From: Opisthocomus hoazin | Taxonomy: Eukaryota; Chordata; Aves; Opisthocomiformes; Opisthocomidae | NCBI RefSeq assembly: GCF_030867145.1 | Contig: NC_134429.1 | Span: 16,714,615-16,778,614 of the forward strand | DNA length: 64,000 nucleotides | Direction: 5' to 3' | Shown here: positions 1 to 13,200 of the stretch, piece after piece | Layout of the letters: each line of letters begins with the position of its first letter | Position numbering within the stretch: the first letter of the stretch is position 1 | The notes under the pieces: model-generated | Databases searched by the model: none | What the model was told of the DNA's origin: nothing | What the model saw: the letters and a program-made list of their open reading frames with translations, nothing else | Translations under genes and position numbers: made by a program

Positions 1-3000
1 ATGGTGTTAACAGATGGTGAACTCTGCTTCGTATTTACTGATATGATTCCTGTCTGATCACATACCAGCTTCGTCTGCCAAGGAAAGCTGTATTCCCAAA
101 CCACCTTCTCTCTCTGCTTTTAGCACAATTGTGTAGTATCATGTCCAAGCAAATTACTCAGGATAACCTGACGTGAGATAGAAATATCATCCACAGCTGC
201 TGTTTTAACTGTTTTAACCCTTGGAATGGTTGGGGGTTAAGTTCGGCATGGGCTTTGAAGTATCCCATAGGTCACGTCTTGGAAGCCACCATCAAGGAGT
301 GAGATAGCAGCACAGCTCATCCCAGGATGAAGAAGGCTGACAGAATTGCCTGCTCTGCAGTCAGGGCAGGGTCTCCCCATCTCGAGTAAGCTGGGCTTGG
401 GGAGCGATGAGTCAGGGCTGCAACAACCTTGACGTCTGCTGCAGGGACTGGGGACATGGGACAGGCTTCAGGGCAGAAATGCAGGTCTCGGATTATGAGG
501 TCTCCTTCCAAGCAGTTGCCTGTTGCCCTGAGTGGGAAAAGAAGGAAACAGATGGCACTCCACCACCTGCCTTGCAAAGGTGCCTTCCTCTCCCCACTGG
601 GTGTAAAAGGGAACCTGGACCGATCAGCCCGAATGACCTCCAGCTGCATGACACGTGTCCCACCCCTGCATCCAGGGCGGTCCCACCGGCCCGTGGGATG
701 CAACCCAAAGCATCTCACTCAGAGGTGAGTGCCAGGCGATCCCCAGACACACACAGTCCGGCTTCTTGGGGACCTGTGGCCCACCCCACCACCACCGATG
801 GACCTGGGATGTGTGCTTCTTCTGTACAACACATGAGCAATTGCACCTGCTCTTCTGAGCAGGCTGTCAAACATCCACAATCTCCAGACAAACAACAGAG
901 CCTTTCAAATTTCCTGGATGAAAACTCCTGGCAGTCGTGTCCTGGGAAATCCCAGTGCACAGTTGCTGCATCTCCTGCTTATGCTGGTCCTTCCGGAAGG
1001 GAATTGCAGACCACCTGCAGGTACCAGAAAGATTTCTGTGTGCAAAGCTGGCAAAACGTCCCTTAACAGTGTGCTGCTTGTTCTTGGAAGTCAAAAAAAA
1101 GCAAGAATTTTTTTGCCGATCTGAAAAAAACTAAGGGTTTGCACTTGTGAGAAGGGCGAAGGCATTGGAACCTGTTGATCTGGATTCCCAGCCGCAGTAT
1201 GTTAGAGATTTTCATTTTGCTGATGCTGAAAGACAGTAAAGTTTTTCCCAGGCACTCACTAATGTCCTCCTGAACCCAGAATCTTTCACTCAAATAGATT
1301 TCGTATTATTCATCATTTATTTAATTTCATTCCCCTCTTCCCATCTTCCTCCCACAAAGCTGTCCAGAAGAGTGGCCCTTGTAGGGAGCGGACAGTGGGA
1401 TGGAGAGTGTGGGTGGGGTGGCGTTCAGCAGAGAACAGCAGATAACTTGTCCTTCCCAAACACAGAGATGGGTGCAGATTAACTGGGTGCATCAAGGCGG
1501 AGAGGCGAGGGTAAGCGGGGCAGATGATGGTGAGCACTGCTCTTCGTGCCTGGACAGGAGGCGAGGGAGCGTGGGGTGACAGAAGCAGTTTGGGTGGACG
1601 TGCTTTGCTGCACTGATGGGGCGTGAGCTTGGAGATGGATGTGTGCTGCAGCAGAGGCAGGGCACGCTGCAAAGGCACCAGGTGAGCTCCCACCTCTCAG
1701 TGCGGAGGAGAGGAGCTGGGGATGCAGGAGGGGATGGAGAGGCAGGAGTGGCAGGCGGACACCTCCCTGCCCAGCGGGACGCACCCACCCCACACGGACA
1801 TGCAGCAGGGAGGGATGAAACCCCATTTAATGCTGGGCTTCTCTAAACCTGTTATCAAAAGACGAGGTTCCTCATTACAATTCCTGTATTTCTTTCACAT
1901 TCAGAGCTGCCAGCGAAGGGTCAGTAGCATTTATGAAATTTTCAATTCTCACAGGTTTTGAATCTACATGTTTTTTTCTGTGTCTGAGGTGGGAGAAGAT
2001 TATGAATAAAAGATTAAAATTGGAGGTCTCCAATCATTTAAGAGCAATGCAACGAGCATTTATTCCGGGAACAAGCAAGAACCAAGCACCGCTGCATTGC
2101 ATACCAAAAATTAGCAGCGAACTTCAAACAGGGCCTAAACAAAAGGCTGTGGTCTTTGATGTGACTCTGCTGGGGTGTGGGGAACCTGGGGAGCTGGAAA
2201 TCTCTGGGCTCTGTGGGGTCTCGAGAGCAGAGCAGCAGCTTCCCTGGCTCCAGATGCTCCAGGGGAGAGATGAGTCCCGCCGGCTCCATTGATGCTTTTC
2301 CATCGCTGAGCCCTGCTGTGAGGCGTCAGCATCGTACAGGAGCATCTTGTGCAGGAGATGGGGCTCTTCAAGAGAGAGTGGAGGGATGGGTGGTGGGAAA
2401 AGGAGGGCAGCTAGGACAGATTTGGGTGAACTAGGATGTGGCTGAGAGACTTGGGTAGAGCTGAGATGGGGGAGGAATTGGGATGAGCTAAGCAGCACGG
2501 CAGAGCCAAGGTAGATTGGAGTGGAGCGGGAGCTGAAATGAGAGGCCAGGGCAAGCCATGCCTGGTGTGGGAAAATGCTTTTCATGACTAGAGATGATGG
2601 CTTATTGAGTATGAGCTTTGCAAAGTCAAAACAAAAAAGCTCTAGCAACGTCTTTGGCTTCTCTGCTCAGAGAGATGAAAACAGGGCAGGACTTGCTGGT
2701 GCGTGGCCCTTTCTCTGGCCGTGGGCGCATTTCTGTGCATGTTCTCACCGCGCTCAGATCTTACCCCTCCAGCCCACCGGTCCTTTGCCCACATCCCCTC
2801 TTTCCAGGTGGCACCAGACATCTGCGTTTGCAGTCGCCTGGGATTACCTGTTCAGAGAGCTGCGGTGGCTGGTGCTGGTGAGGAGGGAGGCTGATGCCTG
2901 TGGTCAGGAGAGGCTGGCAGGACCCCAGCCATGCACAGCAAGGACACGCCACATCCCTGGAGGGGTCGGAGGGGAGTACGGTGCTATGGGACAACCTGAT

Positions 3001-6000
3001 CTGTGACAGGTGACAGCCACACCGAGAGCGTGACGCTGGATGGGACAACCCAGAGGCCCCGTCCACCAGCCCTGCTGGATCCTGTGAAATTTCCGGGCAG
3101 TGAAATATCTCTAAGCAGCAGATTTCAGGAATAAATGCCGTACATAAAGGACTGAGATGTTACAATACAGCTTTCCAAGACATTTCCAAGCCTTTCACCT
3201 CTTACCAGCAAGGGCCTGGTGATGCAGTCGTAGGCAGCATCTCCCCGCAGCCTGTACCTGTCCTGCATCTCAGTTCCCCTCCCGGAGCTGCGGTGGGCTT
3301 CAGCCAAATGTGACAGAGGACGGCGAGCGAGGAGGAGCTCGTGTTTCTACAGGCTTCATGGAAAATAGATGACAGCCGGGGACAGAGCGTGCGATGTAGC
3401 AGTGCCCCGGCAGACAAGACGGTGGCAGCCTTAGCTTGCATCTACATGTGTCCAGAAGAAGGCATGAAAGAAGGACGTGTGACAGCTCCCTGTCAGCAAG
3501 CTCTGCTCCAAGCTCGCAACGAGCCCCGAGACACTGTCCTGAATTAAAATGCCCCTGAGACTACCTGTAGCTCAAGTGCTCCGGTTTTCCATACCTTACC
3601 CTTGTCCCCCGCTCTCCTGACACTGTGTCTTCAGCTGCTCCCCGAAAGCATCCCACCACTTCTCCTTCACCTTCCTCCCGGGCTCCCCTGGGCTGGTCCT
3701 GCAGCCTGCTGAGGGCAATGGGCAGGGTGGTGAAGCATCCTAAGTGGTGAGAGGGACTCATGGTGCTCATAACCACGGGTTACACTGGGTTTCACCAGCC
3801 TGCCTGTGTCCTCTGAGCAAGGCCGTGCCCAAGGAGGACTGCTGTGATGGGGACAATGTGTTGTCTGCAAGAGGGCGGAGCACAGAGATTCTTCCTGGGA
3901 AAATCAGAGTCGCAGCCTCTTTGAAATTCCCTGCACACACATCCCGGGGAGGCAGGAGGGGCACTGAGCTGGGGGGAGACTGGGTCTTTGTTTTCTCCCT
4001 GCAGAGTGCCTGTCAGAGATGCCCACCTCCGGGAGGACAGGATGGACAGCTGGACGTGGCTGGGCTGAACAATGCTCGTGGTGGGCTGCGGGGAGCTCCC
4101 TGTGCTTTGAGAAGCCCTCCGGCATCGGTGCTGACAGCCGCGGCCGCCAGCTCTCTGCCCTCACAAAGCAGCATCTTCAGTTTGATCCTCTCCCAGGACT
4201 GCTCCCACCACTGACAAAGTCTCTTCCTTAGCTTTGGCGCATCCCATTTTAGCAGCCAGGCCCCTGAGGGAGCTCCTTGGCATGGGGACTCAGTCCTGCC
4301 CTCAGGGCAGAGCCCTCCCTGCCCACCCTTCGCGGGTTGAGCATCCCCAGGCTGGCCCTGCTCCGTGCTCAGGGCTCCCATGCAGCCTGGTGAAAACTTT
4401 ACTCTCTTAGCCTGTAACTGTGGGAGAAGGGCTGGGGTGATGAGCAAGCTGTTAGTGGTGAAATGGAGCGGTTCATGTTGCTGGGCCTGGCCCACCCCCA
4501 GTTCTCCTCCAGCCTGGCTGAACAGCCTTGGGCAGACACGTGGGTCTGTGCCAGCTGCATCTCTCCGGTGCCTTGCATCCTCTTTTTTCTCGCTTGATTT
4601 TCCAAGCCTGCTACCATGTCTCTATTCACATTTACTTTTCAAGCCTCTCTAAATTCTCCGTACGTTGCAAGGTGGGGCATTTAAGAGTGGTTGATGAAGG
4701 GGACACAACATCACAGGCGGCTTGAGGTACACAGGGTGGGCTCATGGGACCAGCTGGGATGAGATTCCCCAGTTTTTGAAGTTGTTCAGTGTCCGTGGGA
4801 GACATTTGTGGTGACAGCCCCCAGGTCTTGCTCCTGCCAAGTGGCTGTCTCTCTCTGAGCCTCTATTTTTGTGTAGGTGCTGGGAGCTAGAGTGTAAGAC
4901 AGGAGAACAAATCCAGGCAGACATATCATAAGTTTACAGACTCCACAGTAAGAGGACATAGGCAAGGCTCCATCTGGAGATGCTGTGCAGGAAATTGCTA
5001 GCATTTTTCCTTGTTTGCCCCAAACCCTCCTTTTCCCTGTTGCGGTTTCAGGATCTTCCCTTGTGGGTGGAGGCAGAGACACAAACCTGCAGCTTGTGGG
5101 GGCCAAGACAGGTACATCTGCCCTGGGCCACCTCCGGGAGGTTGGGTTTGCCTTCAGGTGAGCCCCTTGGTGCCGTAGGCTGCGTGTGGGAGTGCTGGTC
5201 CTGAGGTCCAGACCCCTCCTCGTGCACAGGTCCCACCGTGGGACCTCCTTCCCCACACTGCTGGGCGATGCAGGACGCTGCCTTACACCCCAGCCCCGCG
5301 GCAGACCTGGAGCCTGTCGGGTTCCATCAGTGTCTCACCCTTTCATTCATCAGCCCGGAGCATTTCAGCATCCTCTGTGGCCCTGGGAGGACGGTGAGGG
5401 GTGCCACAGTCGCGTGGCAATCGCTGACCAGCCCCAGCCTCAGTGACTGCTGCTGCCAGTCCCTCCTTTTCTCTTCTCCCATGGTGGCATTGCTCTGTTT
5501 CTTCAAGGCTCGGTTACCCCTGAGCCTGGATCAGCCACGTTCCTGCCTCCACATCTTCCTGGGGCAGGACAGATCTTCTTCGGGGAGGAGGTGTCCTCCC
5601 TGCTAGTGACGCTCCTGGCACCACAGAGCTGGGGCGAGCTGCTTGGGAATGCCTCCAGCCTCTGTGTTTCGTGCTGAAGCGTCTCATCAGTTTTAGATGG
5701 AAAGTTTTGGGAGTCCAGGAGACGTCTTCTGGCTGAAAGCAGGGTGCAGGACAGGCAGTCCCAGCTAGCCAGCAGTGTCTGTGGGTGCAGGGGGGTGCAG
5801 GACCCCTCAGTTTTTTCACTGGCATCTGCCTGCCCTCTGGTTCTGGAGACTGTACCACCAGTCTGGCCACAGCAGGCAGCCCGTGCCCTCCCAGAGTGCA
5901 GCCCCAGCAGCCAGGACATCTGGCCTGTGGCCACGTCATGCTTCACAGAGGGCAGAACCCACCAGCTGCCACAGAACCACGTGAGGATCTCTGAACTGCT

Positions 6001-6452
6001 GCTGTTTTTTGTCCTCCTGACAAAGCTGATGGGCTCAGAGGAGGGGTGGAAGCAAGGCAGGGAGGGTAGGGTGATGGGATGGGTGGAATGTCCTGCAGAC
6101 ACCCATAGGTTGCTCTGAGCCAGCACCAGTGATATCTCCACCAAAACCAGTTGCTTCTCCATGCTGGGTCCCTGAGCCATGTGAAAGGCCAAAGCAGAGA
6201 GTGCTGTTTGGAGATGGAAACTGGACACAGGGAATGGAAAGGCAGCAGGCTCTCCCCAGTGACAGGCTCACCAGCTGCTACCAGATGGTGTGCTGGTCTG
6301 GGCATGCTGGGGTTGGGCACCAGCAAAAGGCCAAGTCTCTGGCGTTAAAATGGGGGCTCCAAGAGCACTGGAGGTGGCTGCCCGCCCATTTGCCTGGCTC
6401 CCAGCTTACCTGTCCTTCAGTCCTCCTGTTATCTCTTCCTACTCGTCAGCCT
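1..6452. other. Intergenic DNA, no gene recognised
   Basis: I see no recognisable coding exon, RNA gene or intact mobile element. Open frames of 60-240 codons occur on both strands, but they overlap each other, are low in complexity and match no family I know. A stretch near 3020-3090 loosely resembles a decayed CR1 3' end, too weakly to call. By conserved gene order this may be part of the interval between EPHA8 and the C1q cluster; that is inference. Confidence 0.6.
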
Positions 6453-6523
6453 TAGAATCATTAATGTTGGAAAAGACCTCTAAGATCATCAAATCCAACC
6501 ATCAACCCAACACTGCCAAGCTT
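6453..6523 (-). mobile_element. CR1 LINE 3'-end fragment
   Basis: The + strand reads like the reverse complement of a CR1 3' end: an AGAATCAT-like start, then GTTGGAAAAGACCTCTAAGA and a run resembling 'tcaaatccaaccatcaacccaacactgcc'. The same opening recurs in the CR1 copies at 10.08 kb and 32.64 kb. Only about 70 bp remain. It is a 5'-truncated, non-functional copy in antisense orientation. Confidence 0.8.
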
Positions 6524-9089
6524 CCTTGGCTTGCTCTGAGTTCTGTCAGTGAAATAGATGAGGACAAGGAAAGGGACTTAATTTGTCAGTGAAAATTGTT
6601 TAATTCCCTGGTACATCTTCTGGCTGTTACATATGAAGAAATGCAAGGGATACTCTGGGGGTTCCCCTGGAAAGCACTCAGAGGAGCTACACCTCACAGC
6701 CATAATCATGGCCATCCTCAGCGCTCCTGCACATGGTCAGTTTTCTTCTTGGGCAGAGGAGGAAAACAAAACCAGACAAAATAAATGTTTGTAAAAGGAA
6801 AAGGACTCTCGGTTGATCTGCTTCACCATCTGCAAGGGTTGCAGCACCACTCACCCACGGTGGGAATGTGGGAGACTTTGTCATGGCATCTTCTGTGCTC
6901 CTGTGACAGAGTGTGAAATCCAGACCCAGCCGCTTTAGGCAACTGTTGCTCCTTCTCTGTAACCTTTGGAGAAATTAATGCCAGGGGTCTAACGAACTGT
7001 CAGCTGATGGTCTTCGTCTGAGTGCAATTCCTGCCATAGTTTGGGGGCTATCTGGAGTGTCACATTGGCTGCCACCCCTAGGGAGCAGGGGACAAGAGGA
7101 ACTCATGGAGAGGGCTTCCATCAGCCTTCCTTTCCCTGCACGTCTCCCTCCACCGTCCCTGCTGGGAGTTGTGCAGCAAAGTACCCCACACCGCTGCTCG
7201 CGTCCCCTCGCTGTCGCAGCAGTGACCTTGGCTCAGCTCCTGCCGTCGGCTGAGGAGCCTGTCTGCGGTCTGCTTCTCCTGCACCGGCAGCAGCTCTGTG
7301 CAGCCTGCTGACAGGACCTGCACCCTGCTCCCCCATACCACAGCAGCAGGGTCTTTGGCAGCTCTTGCAGACAAAGGCAAAACCCCTAAAGAGATGCTTT
7401 TGGGGGACAACCAGTCCCTAGTCACTGTCTGCCATGGGTGCTCTCTCCCCTCATCTTGCAGGTCATGACCAGTTGGGCTTCCCTGGCCTCCCACCCACCA
7501 CTGGCAGCACTGAGGAGCAACTGCCCCACAACCAAGGGCCAAGAAAAGCCTCCAGCAGCCGTGGCAGAGATGGAGCAAAGCCCCATGCGACCCGCTTTCT
7601 TTGCTGACCTTCAGAGGCTGGAACCTGAAGGCAGGTGAGCGCTGACTTGAGCTTACCTGGGAGATCACAGGCTCGCTGGCAAGTCCCAGCCACCGTCCCA
7701 CACCTCAGCCCGTGTGCAGCTCAGCCCTTGGTTCCCCTCTCCCCTGGCCTCCCCCCACGGTTCTGGGGTCCTACCCACGCTGGGCAGGGCTTCCCCACCT
7801 TTTGCACTGGCCTTTATCTTGCTGAAGTGGAGCAAAGCATGAAAAATGAATGAGCTGCCGCGGCCTGTCGCGTGCTGCTGGGCTGGACCCTGATTCGATT
7901 AGCGCTGATGTTTCTTTCATGAGCGAGAGGCTTTCTCCTCTCCGAAGCTCTTTGCTGCAAATGCCGAGCTCAGTCACGGAAGCAGACGGCTGATTAACCA
8001 CCCGCTGCCTGCCGCTGCTCCTGCCTGCTGCTCCTGCCTGCCTGCCGGCCGTCCACTCCCTCCCTCCTGTCCCTGTCCTGTCCCTGTCCCTGCCCGCCAT
8101 CCCCTGCCACCTCCTGCCACCCTGGAGCAAGCCCCACCACCTGCAGCCTGGCTCTGGCTACTGCCGGCATCTGGCTTCCCCCCTCGCCGCGATGCTTCCC
8201 ACGCCAGCGCAGAGCTGGTCTCACGACGTGGCGGGGCTGGGTACGGCCAGGCACGGGGCAGCACCACTCAGGGAAGAGGTGGTCAGACCCTGGCCAGCGT
8301 GGAGGCTACGAAGGCGAGCAACCGGGTACCTCCTGCGCAAGGGATGCGGCTTCGGCTTCTGCAGGGTCGGCTCCCCAGCAGGCTGATAAACGCTCTCTCT
8401 CCAGCAAGGTCTTGATGATTTTCCTAATGACCAGGCCTGCAGAATAAGCCTGGCTCCTGAGAATTCAGCTGGGTTATTTCAGGCAGCTAATTGTACCTAG
8501 CAAGGACGTTCCTACCGTTCAAATTTTCCCTTTATCTGGGACAACGTGAGCGCTAACGGGCTTCCCCAGAGCTGCTCCGTGGGGCAGGGAGAAGGGGGCA
8601 CAGCAAAGGTCATGGTACGTCTGTCTCTCTCTCCGTCCCTTTGTTTTTGTCAGGTAACCTTGAAGCTGATCTGTACCATCAGCTTTAGAACTTTGTGCAT
8701 CCCAACTTGCCTCAGCTTGCTTTGTGCAGTAGCAGCCGTTCCTCCCTGGCTCCGTCCGCACGCACAAGCACATGGCTTACGCTCGGTGGGAACTCGGTTG
8801 TCTCTTTCTGACACGAGTGGCTGCAGGAGGCATCAAAGTCAGAACTTTGTACAAAATTAAATGCTTGAGTGTCTGGAAAGGGCTGGGTGATTTTGCAGCT
8901 GAAAACTTTCCCTCTGCCTTTTGCATCCCTGAATTGCATCTGTGCTGTTAATCATGTGTGTGCGTAAAATTTCCCGGGCAGTACTGGTGGGGGCCAAAAA
9001 ATCTTCATCTGTGAGGATTTTCAGCTCTTAGTTGGCCAAGGGCAGCCTGGTCTGACTTTGAAGTCAGCCGTCCTTGGAGCTGGGTGCTG
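6524..9089. other. Intergenic DNA with a C/T-rich patch
   Basis: No gene recognised. Around 8000-8130 is a low-complexity tract built from CCTGCC/CTGTCC-like words. About 7855-7990 has a mixed-composition block including GATTCGATTAGCGCTGATG and GGCTGATTAACC, which could be a conserved noncoding element, but this cannot be shown without alignment. Confidence 0.5.
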
Positions 9090-9637
9090 GACCCCTCTAC
9101 ACTGCCCCGGTGAGGCTTCATCTGGAGTATTGTGTCCAGTTCTGGGCTCCCCAGTTCAAGAAAGATGAGGAGCTACTGGAGAGAGTCCAGTGAGGGCTAC
9201 GAGGACGAGGAGGGGACTGGAGCATCTCTCCTGCGAGGAGAGGCTGAGGGAGCTGGGCTTGTTCAGCCTGGAGAAGGCTGCGAGGAGACCTAATAAATGC
9301 TTATAAATATCTGCAGGGTGGGTGTCAGGAGGATGGGGCCAAGCTCTTTCCAGTGGTGCCCAGCGACAGGACAAGGGGCAATGGGCACAAACTGAAGCAG
9401 AGGAAGTTCTCTCTGAACATGAGGAAGAACTTCTTCCCTCTGAGGGTGACGGAGCCCTGGCCCAGGCTGCCCAGGGAGGCTGTGGAGTCTCCTTCTCTGG
9501 AGATATTCCAGACCCGCCTGGACAAGGTCCTGTGCAGCCTGCTGTGGGTGACCCTGCTTGGGCAGGGGGTTGGACTAGATGACCCACAGAGGTCCCTTCC
9601 AACCCCTACTATTCTGTGATTCTGTGATTCTGTGACT
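9090..9637 (+). mobile_element. CR1 LINE, 5'-truncated, sense
   Basis: It starts near 'ctacactgccccggtgaggcttcatctgg' and runs through the C-terminal part of CR1 ORF2 (GTGTCCAGTTCTGGGCTCCC, then the leucine/arginine-rich '[12 protein letters not shown]' region). It ends in the 3' UTR and the octamer tail ATTCTGTG repeated about three times at 9611-9636. A small internal deletion near 9270 and several frameshifts leave no functional product. The tail octamers are the hallmark of avian CR1. Confidence 0.92.
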
Positions 9638-9676
9638 GAGGACCTCCAGAGAGCCCTTCCAACCTCAATCTTTGGC
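9638..9676 (+). mobile_element. Second CR1 3'-tail scrap abutting the first
   Basis: Immediately after the octamer tail comes 'gacctccagagagcccttccaacctcaatctttg', which again resembles the end of a CR1 3' UTR (compare the pattern 'gacccacagaggtcccttccaacccctac' in the neighbouring copy). It suggests that the 9.09 kb element landed in or next to an older CR1. Confidence 0.5.
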
Positions 9677-10076
9677 TGAGCCTTGTTTCGTGACAGCCAT
9701 GGCTTTCATGAGGCTTGGACCCTCCAGGCTGTGTGTTTTTGCTCTTTTCCTGCTGGAACAATCCAGTCCATCCTCTCTGCTGTTCCTTTGCTCTGGGAAA
9801 AGCTCTGTCTTTTCTTGCATATGGATTTCAATCGCAGCTGCGCACCGCCTCCTCTGTTCCCACCCAGAGTCTCACTGATCTTCACCAGGCGCAATTCAGA
9901 TGATGGTGCAGTTAGCTCCAGAGCTAATTTTTCTGTCTGATGTGACTTCTTGGGTGCAGTCTGAGAAATGGCAGAGGCACCATTAACATGGGTAGATGCC
10001 ATACGCCAGCTCCCTGTGCCTCCCCTTAGCCAAGGGCATGGGGGTTTCCATGCTCTTCTGCCCACGCTCTGAGGGG

Positions 10077-10255
10077 AATCATAGAATCATAGGTTGGAAA
10101 AGACCTCTAAGATCATTGAATCCAACCATCCACCCAACACCACCATTCCTATTAAACCATATCCTGAAGTGCCACATCTACATGTTTTTTTAACACCTCC
10201 AGGGATGGGGACTCCACCACCTCCCTGGGCAGCCTGGTCCAGTGCCTGACCACTA
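10077..10255 (-). mobile_element. CR1 LINE 3'-end fragment, antisense
   Basis: It begins with the reverse-complemented tail AATCATAGAATCATAGG and continues with GTTGGAAAAGACCTCTAAGA, 'tcctgaagtgccacatctacatg' and 'gggactccaccacctccctgggcagcctggtccagtgcctgacc'. These are the reverse complement of the end of ORF2 and the 3' UTR. About 180 bp remain. The closest relative in this window is the copy at 32.64 kb. Confidence 0.9.
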
Positions 10256-13200
10256 AGCAACCTGAAGCAACGTGGTGGAGCAGGAACGGCCTCCAGTGCG
10301 TGACAGCTATAAGCCAGTCTGCTGAAATAAATGGAGCAGTGACGGGCCAAGAGTTGAAACAGCGTGAAGCAGACTAAATGCGCTGACTTCAGAGCGTCGG
10401 CCTCCAAAGGACTGACCCAGTTCTCACCCCCGAATCCCACTGCCTCCCCTGCCCTGGGGCAGCTGGTTTTGGGAGCACATCACCGCTTCGGGAGAGCCTG
10501 GGCTGTGCCGACGGACACAGCCCTTCCCTGGCAGCAGCCCTTGCTGCCTGCCTGCCCGCCCGGCGGGTGGGCTGCCTGCTGAGATGACGCTTCCAGACTC
10601 TTTCCGCTGCTCTGCCCTTGCCTCCAAAGGCAGGGATGGAGGCAGGCGGCGGCGAGCAGCGATCCCGCGGCCCCGGGGAGCACTTGACACGCGATTCCTC
10701 TCGCGCAGACAGCGCTTTACACGCTATTGCTGGCACAACACAGCGAGCGGCCGGGGGTTGCTCTGGCACACGCGCTCTCCCTTGGAGCTCTCCAGGCTTG
10801 TCCTTGTCCCTGAAGGCACTGGGTGCTGCTCTGGCAGAATGAGTGGTCTGCGGTGGTCAGAGCCCTGGGGAGCGGTGGCAGAGCCGGCTCATGACCCTGC
10901 CTCCACTCCCTCTACTCTGCCTGCCTCTGCCCCTCCACTCCCCACTGCCTGGCTGCCCCAGGACACTGGTGAAGCCTTGGTGGGGATGGGGATGGCCTTC
11001 CCCCTACGACATCCACTGGGCTGGAGTTACTGGTGGGAGATACAGGGCAATCTGATCATCCCAGCCATAGCAAGCAATTAACCACCCTGCCCCACCAGCC
11101 CAGTATGCATAAGAGATTTTTTTTCAAACTGAATTTATCGTTCTTGGCCCTTGTCACAAGGCTTTATCACCTGTCTCGGTGTTCTCCCAGGTCTAGCTGA
11201 CAGTGCCTGGCACTCCCATGGGCCAATATCAACGGTGCAAATCCAGCCCCTTCCTGCACTGGTTACAGTGGTCCTGCCCTGGAAGGTCTCTGCTTACCCT
11301 GCAGCTCCTTCTGGTCCCTCACGCATTCTGCCATACGCAGCCTGAGGGGTGACCAGACCCTGTGTGGTGTGATGGGGTGGGTGATAACACCTCCAGGTGT
11401 TCCTAAATCCTGGGCCATTTCTCCAGCTCCACTTCAGTTTGGGGCCATTTACATGCACAGAGGGATCCGTATGTTTTTTCCTCTATGCATTCATCTGTGG
11501 TGCAGGTCATCTGCCGTTGTGCTGGCCATGAACCACACTCAACTGAGTGTCCCCAGAAAGGCTAATCTGGGGCTCAAAGCTGTGGGAAAGAGGGACAGGG
11601 GCCCTTGGGGGCAGAGTGAGTGACTCTGCCAATGGACCATCACTAGATGCTGCAAGTGCTGGAAGGGAAGGACAGCAGACACACTGCTGAGGCAACACCA
11701 GCTGTGGCCACCCAAGCACAGGAGATGGCCCAGAGGGTCCAGTCGAGGTGGGAAATCCAGGCTTTTTGGAACTGGGAATGTCTTAACCAAAGGGGAAGCA
11801 CTATCCCATGCTGCTGAGATTTGTGTACCAAAAGGTAAATAGGTGCTGTATGCGTGAGGGTGGTTAGGGAGGACCTCTGTTTGCCTATGTTGAGGCTATC
11901 TGAGCAGAGAAGTTGACCCTGGGGGGGTGCAGAAGGATGGTCCCTTGTCCGGAGATGCTCTGTGCCCTGGCACAGAGCGGCAGGGTGGCTGGCGAGCCCT
12001 GCGCAGGCTGCGGCTGCGGAGGATGGTGGGCACGCTTCTCTTCTCCGGACATCGGGCTTCGGACTCCATCTGCTGTAATAAAAGTGAAATTTCCCCCGCT
12101 TGTGTCGAGCTGCCTGTGCTGGGGGAATCCGCGGCACTGCTCAGTGCTCAGCAGCGAGCAGACGAAACTAGGGCAGGCAGGGACGAACTGGGCCGTGGAT
12201 GCAGCCTTGGGAAGCCCGGGTATTTCCCAGGAAGGCTGAAACCTCCACGCAGGTTGATTAGCGAAGATGCCATGAGCAGTCTAACTTAGCAGAAAGAGGA
12301 CGGAGGCCACTCCAGCTGGTCCTTCCAGCATCGCTCATGTGAGTCAGGGCTTTTTGCAGCATCCCCATGATACGTCAAAGTTTTCGGTGTGGGTGTGCTG
12401 CCTGGATGCCCAGCGCTGCGGAGCAGAGGAGCTGCCACCCTGATTTCCTAACTAGGAGTGTCCCATCAGGGCTGCAGGTCTGCGTGAGCACGGCAGAAGC
12501 TGCACTGGAGAATACACAGGAAAGCTCTGCAGTGCTCTAGCAGCAAAAAGCTGCTTTCCCTCTTCCCGGCGCTCTCCCCAGGGTAGGTTGGGGCTGTGTC
12601 TCTGGCTGGGACACCCCTGCTCCCCTGCCCACATCCCAGGGCTGTGTCTTTCCCAGTTCATGCCCCTCACAGCCTGCACGTCACAAGTCTGTAGCCAGCC
12701 GGGTTCGCTGCAAGGAGAGGAGGAAACCAAGCCCTCGCTTCGGGGCAGGGCTGGATGCGGCTCTGGTGCCTGGTGCAGGGCTGCGCGGGACCCACGCTGG
12801 CCCTGCCTGCATCCCTCCTTCTGGCTGCCTGGGGCTGCCTGCTCCCGGCTCTGCTGGCAGGGATGTGTGGGCAGCTCCTGCCCATTTACGTGTGAGGAAA
12901 GAGAGAGTACAGACTGGTGATTTTCTCTGGGGGGCTGAGCACAGATCAATCTCATGTGCGCTGTGAAGCCTAAAGGACACCTTGAAAACTTCTTTTGTCA
13001 GGAAAGAAGCTGATTTCTCTCTCCATGGAGCTCCCTGGGGACTTCCCAGTAGATTTCCAGCATCTGAGAGAGCATCCTCCCTTTTCCCCCTTCCCCTGGC
13101 ACCCGCCAGCAGACCGTGTCCATGGGCTGCCACCGAGCCCTGGGCAGGGGATGGGGTGCAGGGAGCACCATTTTCATGGATGTGGGTTTATCCCCAGGGT

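Noticed and set aside
3020-3090. Possible CR1 3' end ('gggacaacccagaggccccgtccaccagccctgctgg')
   Set aside because: Resemblance is short and there is no tail; below what I would annotate.
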